13,180 bases of DNA. It comes from JAJQBJ01 sp964387095 (GTDB lineage Bacteria; Bacillota; Clostridia; Oscillospirales; Oscillospiraceae). The first letter of the stretch is position 1. Each line of letters begins with the position of its first letter. Both the position numbers and the translations under genes were made by a program. The stretch is from the NCBI GenBank assembly GCA_964387095.1, contig CAYLVH010000052.1:1-13180 (forward strand), given 5' to 3'. Of this stretch, positions 1 to 6,449 are shown piece by piece. The notes beneath the pieces were generated by a model. The model was not told the origin of the DNA and did no database searches. It worked only from the letters and a program-made list of their open reading frames with translations.

Positions 1-53
1 TACTGGATTCTAATATGCTGCTTAGAGTCCTTTCTCAAAATTGATTTCCGTGT

Positions 54-2165
54 TTAAGGGGTTAACTCTGTTGACGCGGCATTCTTCGGCGGGGGCAAGA
101 GGTTGGTCATACTATGCAGACTGATCCCCAGCGTGGACAGATTGTGGAGCATGGCCGAGGTTGCCGGGGCCAAGATTCCCACGGCCCCCAGGGCAATCAG
201 GCCGCCGTTGAAGCCGATGACAAAGCGATAGTTGGACTGAATACGGCGCATGAGATATTGGGAAAGCACCCGGAGGTTCACCAGTTCAAACAGATCGTCG
301 GCGGCAATGGTGATGTCCGCGATTTCCCGGGCGATGGCCGCGCCGTCGCTGATGGCCACCCCTACATCCGCCGCCGACAGAGCGGGAGAATCGTTGATCC
401 CGTCACCAATCATGACCACGGTGCGGCCCTGATCCCGCTCGTCCTGTACGAATCTGGCTTTGTCCTCGGGTAACACCTCGGAGCGGTATTCGTCCACCCC
501 CACCTGGGCAGCGATGGCGGAGGCAGTGCGGTCGCCGTCCCCGGTGAGCATGACGATTTTGCTTACCCCCAGTTGGCGCAGCGTGGTCACCACCTGGGCC
601 GCCTCCTCGCGCAGAGGATCCGCGATGCAGATGACAGCGGCCAGCACGCCGCCAATCGCCAGATACAAATGGCTGAACTGCCTGGGCAGGGCGTCAAAGG
701 CGGCCTGCTCCTGAGTTGGAACCGCACAGCCCTCGTCCTCAAAGACAAAGTGGGCGCTTCCGATGACCACCCGCTGGCCATCCACTGTACTGGCAATGCC
801 GTGGGCCACCAGATACTCCACCTGGGAGTGCCTCTCCTCGTGGGCCAGTCCCCGATCCCTGGCAGCCTGGACCACGGCGTTAGCCATGGAGTGAGGGAAG
901 TGCTCCTCCAAACAGGCGGCCAGGCGGAGCATCTCCTCCTCATTCCGGTCGCCGAAGGGAATCACCTGGGCCACCACGGGATTGGCGTGGGTCAGAGTGC
1001 CGGTCTTGTCAAAGACGATGGTATCCGCCTGGGCCACAGCCTCCAGGTATTTGCCGCCCTTGACCGTGATGTGGAAGCGGCTGGCCTCACCCATTGCGGA
1101 CAGTACCGACAGAGGCATGGCCAGCTTCAGGGCGCAGGAGAAGTCCACCATCAATACCGACAGGGCCCGGGTCACATTCCGGGTGAGCAGGTACACCAGC
1201 ACACTGCCCGCCAAGGTATAGGGGACCAACTTGTCCGCTAGGTTGGCCGCCCGGTTTTCCGCAGCGGATTTGAGCTTTTCCGACTGCTCAATCATGGACA
1301 CGATCTTGTCATAGCGGCTGCCGCCGGCCTGCTGAGTGACCGTGAGGACGCACTCCCCCTCCTCCACCACCGTGCCGGCATAGACGCAGGTGCCTGGACG
1401 CTTGAGAACGGGAATGGACTCCCCGGTGAGGGAGGCCTGGTTGACCATGACCTCCCCCTCCAGGATGGTGCCATCCAGCGGAATCATACCGCCCATGCGC
1501 ACCGCCACCTGGTCGCCAGCCTGAACCCGGTGCAGGGGAACCAACACCTCACCGCCCTCCGTTTTCAGCCAAACACGGTCGATGTTCAGCGACATACTCC
1601 GGGCCAGGTCGCCCACGGATTTTTTATGGCTCCACTCTTCCAGCAGCTCCCCTAGCCCCAGCAGGAACATCACCGAGCTGGTGGTGGAAAAGTCTCTGCG
1701 GAAGATGGACACGAAAATGGAAACGCCGTCCAAAACCTCCACATGAAGCTGTCTCTTGAACAGGCAACGCAGTGCTCGGAATAGGTAGGGCACCGCTTTG
1801 ACAATGGTATAGGCCGTCCGCAAAGGAGCGGGAAAAAACAGGGTCTGGGCTGCTTTAAACGCCACCATGCCCACCAGTTTTTCCTCATAAGCCCGTTTCA
1901 GCGCCCGGCCGCTGTGCACCTGAGCCAGCTCACTCAAGGCCTTGTCCTGATAAGAGAAGCGGCCCAAAGCCTCCAGCAGAGCCCCGCGGCTGCCGCAATA
2001 CTCAATGATCGCGCAACGCGTGCGCTCGTGAACGGTGGCGCGCCGGACCTGGGACAGGGTCCGGAGCCAGTTCTCCAGCAGGTCAGCCTGCTCCAGCGTC
2101 ATCCGGTACTGCTCCATCTGCACCCGAATGCGGCACCGGCATTCATGCTTGATTTGAAATCTCAT
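54..2165 (-). CDS. Heavy-metal translocating P-type ATPase with FSC ion-site motif
   Basis: A membrane pump of the P1B type that moves a transition metal across the cell membrane using ATP. The 703-residue protein shows a degenerate HMA-like N-terminus (about 1-75), the actuator loop TGES (247-250), the phosphorylation motif DKTGTLT with Asp386, HFPHSMA in the nucleotide domain in place of the usual HP motif, and GDGINDSPAL (Asp588, Asp592) at the hinge. The transmembrane CPC motif reads FSC (Cys344) followed by ALKLAMP, so only the second Cys remains and the Pro is Ser. The metal therefore cannot be assigned from the classic Cu/Zn/Cd motifs; Mn or Fe is possible but inferred. I chose ATG at 2165, five bases after GGAGG, over the TTG at 2177, which lies inside the ribosome site. 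It is the last gene after the DUF6219 and DUF6110 genes on the same strand. The family call is firm; the substrate is unknown. Confidence 0.93.
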   Translation of the reverse strand: MRFQIKHECRCRIRVQMEQYRMTLEQADLLENWLRTLSQVRRATVHERTRCAIIEYCGSRGALLEALGRFSYQDKALSELAQVHSGRALKRAYEEKLVGMVAFKAAQTLFFPAPLRTAYTIVKAVPYLFRALRCLFKRQLHVEVLDGVSIFVSIFRRDFSTTSSVMFLLGLGELLEEWSHKKSVGDLARSMSLNIDRVWLKTEGGEVLVPLHRVQAGDQVAVRMGGMIPLDGTILEGEVMVNQASLTGESIPVLKRPGTCVYAGTVVEEGECVLTVTQQAGGSRYDKIVSMIEQSEKLKSAAENRAANLADKLVPYTLAGSVLVYLLTRNVTRALSVLMVDFSCALKLAMPLSVLSAMGEASRFHITVKGGKYLEAVAQADTIVFDKTGTLTHANPVVAQVIPFGDRNEEEMLRLAACLEEHFPHSMANAVVQAARDRGLAHEERHSQVEYLVAHGIASTVDGQRVVIGSAHFVFEDEGCAVPTQEQAAFDALPRQFSHLYLAIGGVLAAVICIADPLREEAAQVVTTLRQLGVSKIVMLTGDGDRTASAIAAQVGVDEYRSEVLPEDKARFVQDERDQGRTVVMIGDGINDSPALSAADVGVAISDGAAIAREIADITIAADDLFELVNLRVLSQYLMRRIQSNYRFVIGFNGGLIALGAVGILAPATSAMLHNLSTLGISLHSMTNLLPPPKNAASTELTP

Positions 2166-2221
2166 CTTTGCCTCCAATCGAACAGAAGGGCCGCCTTCCG
2201 GCAGCCCCTCCCGTTTTTCTA

Positions 2222-2485
2222 TTACGCCTCAGCGCCGTCGGCCGCAGCCGTTTCCTCGGCCTGGGCGCGCTGCTCGTTGATCTCCTTAGCGGAGGCCAGA
2301 ATGTCAGCGGCGTTTTCCTGCACAGAGGTGACCGTTTCCATCATGGAATCTTTCATCCTCAGCGCAGCGGCGGTGGCATGGGTATAAGCCTTCTTGGCGT
2401 CCCGGCTGGACAGCAGTTTCAGTCCCGCGGAGCCAAACAGCACTCCGCCGGCAAACAAGGCCAGCCCTTTGTATGTATTCGTCAT
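2222..2485 (-). CDS. DUF6110 family small membrane-associated protein
   Basis: An 87-residue protein with a short hydrophobic N-terminal segment (about residues 6-22, with the GGVLFGSAGLKLL pattern) followed by an amphipathic, Ala/Glu-rich, probably helical tail ending in acidic residues. The order of hydrophobic glycine-rich segment, SSRDAKKAY and long helix fits my recollection of DUF6110, a family of unknown function usually found beside this type of metal P-type ATPase. The ATG at 2485 is preferred because AGGAGG lies eight bases upstream; the GTG at 2494 would sit inside that ribosome site. It lies 17 bases after the 26-residue peptide gene and 57 bases before the ATPase, so the three are probably cotranscribed. 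A role as accessory subunit or regulator of the pump is inference from position only. Confidence 0.8.
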   Translation of the reverse strand: MTNTYKGLALFAGGVLFGSAGLKLLSSRDAKKAYTHATAAALRMKDSMMETVTSVQENAADILASAKEINEQRAQAEETAAADGAEA

Positions 2486-2501
2486 ATGATTCACCTCCTG
2501 A

Positions 2502-2582
2502 TCAGCGATGGCGGTACCCGGTGATAATGGCCATGACCATGCAGATCACAGCACCCCAGGCCCAGAAGCGATGATGTTTCAT
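2502..2582 (-). CDS. 26-residue membrane peptide, DUF6219-like
   Basis: A very short gene with ATG at 2582, preceded by AAAGGAGGG at good spacing, and a TGA 16 bases before the start of the DUF6110 gene. The peptide begins MKHHRFWAWGAVICMVMAI and ends ITGYRHR: a charged start, one Trp-rich hydrophobic helix of about 16 residues, and a basic end, as expected for a single-pass membrane peptide. The FWAW...CMVM...GY+H pattern matches what I remember of DUF6219, small proteins found with DUF6110 and metal ATPases in Clostridia. Its function is unknown; it may be a small subunit or regulator of the pump. In the 56 bases between it and the AraC gene there is a TATAAT on the minus strand (2627-2632) but no convincing -35, so it may be cotranscribed with the regulator. 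Confidence 0.75.
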   Translation of the reverse strand: MKHHRFWAWGAVICMVMAIITGYRHR

Positions 2583-2638
2583 GTGGGGTTCCCTCCTTTT
2601 CCAGGCAGCGGCATCTTAATTTAGCAATTATACATGTC

Positions 2639-3553
2639 TTAATTGGATTTTTCATCCTGTTTTGGGCCAGAACGAACGGAAACAGACATTTTTTTCATCT
2701 CCCGCCGGTACTGAGCGGGGGACATTTGATAGCGCACCTTGAATGCGATACCGAACTGACTGACACTGCTATAGCCTACTGCTGCTGCTACCTGAACCAC
2801 CGTCTGTCCAGTGGCAGACAGCAGCTGCGCCGCCCGTACCATGCGCCGTTCAAGAAGATACTGGTGGATCGGCGCCCCATAAAGCTGCCGGAAACAGGCT
2901 TTCAGCATCGTACCCGAGATCCGGAATCGGTCAGCCAACTGCGGTATGGTCAGGTGTTGGTCCAAGTGCTCCAACATATAGTCATGGACGCTTTGAACAG
3001 CTTGCAGCTGATATCGGTCATAATAACTGTCCCCGAGGGGTTGGACAAAGGCATTCCCTCCGGTATACAGTAGATAGAGCAGTTCCAGCGTCTTGATGGC
3101 GCAATAGCTCCCTTGCCATTGTTCCGGGAGCCGGTCCAGCGTGACAAACAAGGCCTCGCCCCACAGGACGGCCTCTACAATGGTACAGCCGGGCTGTCCA
3201 TCCGGCGGTGTACAACTCAGGCCGGGGCAAAGGGCGGTCAGCGCCTCCAGAGCGTCCCCCTCTTCCTCGGACACCAATACCCCCTGAAACCGCTCCTGGG
3301 AAAAACGGCAGCGGCAGCCTCCAGCCCTGCCGGGAAAGACCAGCGCCTGTCCAGGCCACAGGTCCAGTCGCCCTACTGACAATTCCAGGCTAAGCCCGCC
3401 TCCACGGCAGAACAAGACCGCCAATCGGCCGGTCCTCTGGGCAACCGGGAGCACTCCCGCCGGCGGCATGCCATCCAAGGCCCAGACAGCGGCGCCATCC
3501 GCAGACAGAGGCTTACACTCCCAGCCAGCCCAGGACAAATATGATTCCAACAT
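2639..3553 (-). CDS. AraC family transcriptional regulator
   Basis: A 304-residue DNA-binding regulator. The C-terminal AraC/XylS domain (about 188-288) contains both helix-turn-helix units: LTIPQLADRFRISGTMLKAC, then VVQVAAAVGYSSVSQFGIAF followed by the family signature MSPAQYRRE. The N-terminal 180 residues form a weakly conserved ligand or sensor domain that I cannot name. ATG at 3553 is the first start after an in-frame stop; the AGGAGG lies 15 bases away, longer than ideal. The leader is about 150 bases, from a promoter at 3723-3751 overlapped by the GTTAG-N6-CTAAC palindrome. AraC regulators of this layout commonly activate siderophore uptake genes, so the ABC pair on the other strand or the downstream metal ATPase operon are candidate targets; this is inferred. 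Confidence 0.88.
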   Translation of the reverse strand: MLESYLSWAGWECKPLSADGAAVWALDGMPPAGVLPVAQRTGRLAVLFCRGGGLSLELSVGRLDLWPGQALVFPGRAGGCRCRFSQERFQGVLVSEEEGDALEALTALCPGLSCTPPDGQPGCTIVEAVLWGEALFVTLDRLPEQWQGSYCAIKTLELLYLLYTGGNAFVQPLGDSYYDRYQLQAVQSVHDYMLEHLDQHLTIPQLADRFRISGTMLKACFRQLYGAPIHQYLLERRMVRAAQLLSATGQTVVQVAAAVGYSSVSQFGIAFKVRYQMSPAQYRREMKKMSVSVRSGPKQDEKSN

Positions 3554-3703
3554 GGCGCGATCTTCTTACCTCCTATTTCTAGGTTCTTTACGGTCTAAAC
3601 GGGCAGTTCTCCAGGCCATATCCGACCCACCAATGTTCCAGATACGTGGCATATCCCGGAGGGGACGAGTTCCAACCACCTTGTACGGCCCTGTTTTTTC
3701 TAA

Positions 3704-3719
3704 GTTAGCAACCGCTAAC
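3704..3719. promoter_or_regulatory. Palindromic operator GTTAG-N6-CTAAC, copy 1
   Basis: A perfect 6-bp inverted repeat, GTTAGC and GCTAAC around AACC, sits at the predicted transcription start of the AraC gene. The half-sites and six-base spacing are the same as in the palindrome ahead of the ABC genes at 4583-4600. The sharing suggests one dimeric repressor. The half-site GTTAG also occurs in DtxR/IdeR iron boxes, though their central spacing differs, so that assignment is tentative. Confidence 0.55.
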
Positions 3720-3722
3720 CAT

Positions 3723-3751
3723 AGAATACTACAATTTCTCCTATTCTGCAA
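3723..3751 (-). promoter_or_regulatory. Probable promoter of the AraC gene
   Basis: On the minus strand TTGCAG (3746-3751) and TATTCT (3723-3728) are separated by 17 bases, a plausible sigma-A promoter. The predicted start falls inside the GTTAG-N6-CTAAC palindrome that begins three bases beyond the -10, so a bound repressor would block initiation. Apart from this promoter, its operator and the TetR control region, I see nothing else in the 395-base intergenic stretch 3554-3948. Confidence 0.5.
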
Positions 3752-3878
3752 GTCATTTATGATCGCCCCCCAAGCACATTATCCAGGCCACCTGCCCGCT
3801 TGGCCGTTTACTCCACCGTGCCAGCTACACCCAACCGTACCATACCAATTATCTTCCAAAAACAAGTAGGTTTGGTGC

Positions 3879-3907
3879 TTGACAGATGAAATTCCTTCTG
3901 CTATGCT
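3879..3907 (+). promoter_or_regulatory. Promoter of the TetR regulator
   Basis: Consensus TTGACA (3879-3884), a 17-base spacer and TATGCT (3902-3907) form a strong sigma-A promoter about 40 bases before the TetR start codon. A long imperfect palindrome starts at the last base of the -10, which is the classic arrangement for TetR autorepression. Confidence 0.75.
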
Positions 3908-3934
3908 ATAACAGCGTTATATAACGACGCTATA
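3907..3934. promoter_or_regulatory. Probable TetR operator (28-bp imperfect palindrome)
   Basis: Two 14-base arms match at 11 of 14 positions, around a perfect 12-base core CGTTATATAACG. The element lies between the -10 and the ribosome site GGAGG (3937-3941) of the TetR gene. Position and symmetry fit an operator bound by the TetR dimer to repress its own transcription, and possibly that of the downstream ABC genes. Confidence 0.65.
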
Positions 3935-3948
3935 TCGGAGGTAAGCCC

Positions 3949-4560
3949 ATGTCCCCTGAATCAACCTTAAAACGCATCCACCAGGCCGCCCGGAGAGAGT
4001 TTCGGGAGCGAGGCTTCCACGCCGCTTCCCTGCGCAGCATCGTGAAGTCCCTGGGGATGACTACTGGCGCTTTTTACGGCTACTATAAAAGCAAGGAAGA
4101 ACTGTTTGCAGCATTGGTTGGTGACCACTACCGCTATCTCATTGAGCGTTTCCGCCAGGCGCAGGAGGAATTTGCCCGCTTGCCCTACGAGAAGCAGCCC
4201 GAAGTGATGGGGGATGTTTCCAGCCTGTGTATGTTTGATATGCTCCACTACGCCTACGACCACCTGGAGGAATGCCAACTGCTTTTATGCAGCGCGGAGG
4301 GAACCCGTTTTGCTGGACTCATTGATGAGATGGTGGAGATCGAGGTGGACGCCACCCACGCTTATCAAGCGGTTCTAAAGGAGTTAGGGCGGCCTTCCCC
4401 GGAGATTGATCTCCGGCTGGAGCACATCCTGATCACCGGGATGTTCCACACATTCTTTGAACTGATTATCCACGAAATGCCGCTGCCGGAGGCTGAAGAT
4501 TACTTAAAAGAGATGCGGGCCTTTTATACAGCGGGCTGGATGAAAATTATGGGGCAGTAA
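3949..4560 (+). CDS. TetR/AcrR family transcriptional regulator
   Basis: A 203-residue repressor-type protein. The N-terminal helix-turn-helix (about 8-55) is typical: ARREFRERGFHAASLRSIVK, then SLGMTTGAFYGYYKSKEELF. The remaining 150 residues are the helical ligand-binding and dimer domain, which is not conserved enough to predict a ligand. The ATG at 3949 has GGAGG seven bases upstream. A consensus promoter and a 28-bp palindrome precede it, so autorepression is likely. The gene ends about 115 bases before the ABC transporter pair on the same strand, so those genes are its most likely other target. No truncation or odd residues were seen. Confidence 0.9.
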   Translation: MSPESTLKRIHQAARREFRERGFHAASLRSIVKSLGMTTGAFYGYYKSKEELFAALVGDHYRYLIERFRQAQEEFARLPYEKQPEVMGDVSSLCMFDMLHYAYDHLEECQLLLCSAEGTRFAGLIDEMVEIEVDATHAYQAVLKELGRPSPEIDLRLEHILITGMFHTFFELIIHEMPLPEAEDYLKEMRAFYTAGWMKIMGQ

Positions 4561-4565
4561 TGCTC

Positions 4566-4571
4566 TATAAT
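4566..4571 (+). promoter_or_regulatory. Candidate -10 element for the ABC operon
   Basis: A perfect TATAAT lies just after the TetR stop codon and 11 bases before the GTTAG-N6-CTAAC palindrome. No good -35 is visible at the right distance; TGAAAA at 4541-4546 is the nearest, with a long 19-base spacer. If used, transcription would start inside the palindrome, mirroring the AraC promoter. Confidence 0.4.
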
Positions 4572-4582
4572 TTTTACTCATG

Positions 4583-4600
4583 AGTTAGAAATATCTAACT
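4583..4600. promoter_or_regulatory. Palindromic operator GTTAG-N6-CTAAC, copy 2
   Basis: A perfect 7-bp inverted repeat, AGTTAGA and TCTAACT around AATA, lies between the TetR gene and the ABC pair. It is AT-rich with no T-run, so it is unlikely to be a terminator. It shares both half-sites and the six-base gap with the palindrome at the AraC promoter, which supports a common operator, probably for a metal-responsive repressor encoded elsewhere. Confidence 0.55.
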
Positions 4601-4660
4601 AAGACCGGGATATCTGAAGGTCGTGTCTGCATCTTCTGTATCATAAAAATTCCATGTCAA

Positions 4661-4666
4661 AGGAGG
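4661..4666 (+). promoter_or_regulatory. Ribosome site that fixes a TTG start
   Basis: AGGAGG is the only strong ribosome site before the first ABC subunit. It lies downstream of the ATG at 4654 and eight bases before the TTG at 4675. This points to TTG as the real start and makes the ATG frame an artefact. Confidence 0.7.
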
Positions 4667-4674
4667 AGTTCTTT

Positions 4675-6444
4675 TTGAAAAAGCAATCCAATTTGTCCCG
4701 CCTGCTGGGATATGCAGGCAATCACAAATACCTGACGTACGCTTCCTGGATTTTATCCGCCATCAGCGCTCTCATTGCGCTGGTGCCCTATTGGTACATC
4801 TGGCGGATTATGCGGGAGGTGCTGGCGTCGGCGCCGGAGTTCCGTCAGGCCCAGGGTCTTGTCCGCGACGGCCGGATGTCGGTCCTGTTTGCGGTGATCG
4901 CCGTGCTGGTCTACATCGGCGGTCTGATGTGCTCCCACATGGGGGCCTTCCGCATTGCCACAAACCTGCGAATCACCGCTATGAAGCACATTGTCAAGCT
5001 GCCCCCGGGGGCAGTGGAGACCTTCGGCAGCGGCAAGCTCCGGAAAATCGTCAACGAATCCAGCGCGGCCACGGAGACTTACCTAGCCCATCAGCTCCCG
5101 GACCGGGCCGGTGCCATCGCCACCCCCTGCGGCCTTCTGGTGCTGCTCTTTGCCTTCGACTGGCGGCTGGGTCTTTTGAGTCTTGTGCCGGTGCTCCTGG
5201 GCTTTTTGATTATGATGACCATGACCGGGGCTCGGATGCAGCAGAAAATGAAGGAGTACCAGAACGCCTTGGAGGATATGTCCAACGAGGCGGTGGAATA
5301 TGTCCGGGGCATCCCGGTGGTCAAGACCTTCGGGCAGACCATTTTCTCCTTCAAAAAATTTAAAGGCTCCATTGACCGCTACCAGAAGTGGGTCATTGCC
5401 TACACCAAGGAGCTCCGGACCCCCATGATGTTCTACACGGCGGCCATCAACGGCGTATTTGTTTTCCTCATCGCCGGGGCGCTGCTCTTTACCCGAAACG
5501 GTGTGACGGCGGAGTTTCTGCTGAACCTGATGTTTTACATCATCATTACCCCCATCATCTCGGTGACGCTGACCCGCATCATGTTCCAGAGCGAAAACGC
5601 TATGATCGTGGACGACGCCCTCCAGCGGATAGACAGCGTTCTCAACCTGAAGCCGTTGGAGGAGGCGAAACACCCCCAGCACCCCAAGGATGGCTCGGTG
5701 GAACTTTCCCACGTTCGGTTCAGCTACGATGGGGAAACCGATGTGCTGAAGGACATCTCCCTGACCATTCCCGCCGGGCAGACGGTGGCCTTTGTGGGGC
5801 CCTCTGGCGGCGGCAAGACCACCCTGGCCAATGTGATCTCCCGCTTCTTTGACCCCCGCAGCGGAAGCGTCAAAATCGGCGGGGTGAATGTGAAGGACAT
5901 CTCCAAGGAGGAGCTGATGAACACCGTCTCCTTTGTCTTCCAGAACAGCCGCCTGATCAAAGCCTCCGTTTTGGAAAACGTGCGGATGGGCAAGCCGGAC
6001 GCCACCCGGAAGGAGGTCCTGGAAGCCCTGGAAAACGCCCGGTGCGCCGACATTCTGGAAAAGCTGCCGGATGGCGTGGATACCGTCATTGGAACCAAAG
6101 GGATTTATCTCTCCAGCGGGGAACAGCAGCGCATCGCCATCGCCCGGGTGATGCTGAAAAATGCCCCCATTCTCATTTTGGATGAGGCCACGGCCTTTGC
6201 CGACCCGGACAATGAATCCAAGGTGCAGGCGGCCTTCTCCCGCCTGTCCCAGGGGAAAACGGTCATTATGATCGCCCATCGGCTCTCCACCGTGGCAAAC
6301 GTGGATCGAATCTATGTCATCCAGGACGGGGAGGTCGCGGAAAGCGGCACCAGCCGGAAGTTGCTGGACCGGGACGGACTTTTCAGCAGAATGTGGAACA
6401 ACTATCAGACTTCGGTCCAGTGGAAGGTCGCAAAGGAGGCGTAA
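4675..6444 (+). CDS. ABC transporter ATP-binding/permease, YbtP/IrtA-like half
   Basis: One half of a heterodimeric ABC transporter. The 589-residue protein has an N-terminal membrane domain of exporter fold (about 1-310, six predicted helices) and a C-terminal nucleotide-binding domain. Walker A is GPSGGGKTT (375-383, Lys381), the signature is LSSGEQQR (479-486, one Gly replaced by Ser), Walker B ends at Asp503 with Glu504, and the H-loop is His535. The post-Walker B sequence ATAFADPDNE resembles that of YbtP-type siderophore importers, which use an exporter-like fold for uptake. Start is TTG at 4675, eight bases after AGGAGG, giving a KKQSN start; the longer ATG at 4654 precedes the ribosome site. 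The next subunit starts five bases after its stop. Regulation by the local TetR, by the GTTAG-N6-CTAAC site, or both is inferred. Drug or peptide export remains an alternative. Confidence 0.9.
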   Translation: MKKQSNLSRLLGYAGNHKYLTYASWILSAISALIALVPYWYIWRIMREVLASAPEFRQAQGLVRDGRMSVLFAVIAVLVYIGGLMCSHMGAFRIATNLRITAMKHIVKLPPGAVETFGSGKLRKIVNESSAATETYLAHQLPDRAGAIATPCGLLVLLFAFDWRLGLLSLVPVLLGFLIMMTMTGARMQQKMKEYQNALEDMSNEAVEYVRGIPVVKTFGQTIFSFKKFKGSIDRYQKWVIAYTKELRTPMMFYTAAINGVFVFLIAGALLFTRNGVTAEFLLNLMFYIIITPIISVTLTRIMFQSENAMIVDDALQRIDSVLNLKPLEEAKHPQHPKDGSVELSHVRFSYDGETDVLKDISLTIPAGQTVAFVGPSGGGKTTLANVISRFFDPRSGSVKIGGVNVKDISKEELMNTVSFVFQNSRLIKASVLENVRMGKPDATRKEVLEALENARCADILEKLPDGVDTVIGTKGIYLSSGEQQRIAIARVMLKNAPILILDEATAFADPDNESKVQAAFSRLSQGKTVIMIAHRLSTVANVDRIYVIQDGEVAESGTSRKLLDRDGLFSRMWNNYQTSVQWKVAKEA

Positions 6445-6449
6445 GAATT

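Noticed and set aside
4583..4600. Palindrome after the TetR gene as a transcription terminator
   Set aside because: The stem is short and AT-rich and no T-run follows. The matching site at the AraC promoter makes an operator the better reading.
5083..6279. 398-codon minus-strand open frame inside the first ABC gene
   Set aside because: Antisense shadow of a well-supported ABC transporter gene; the GC-rich codon usage creates the open frame, and its His/Gly-rich composition is typical of such shadows.
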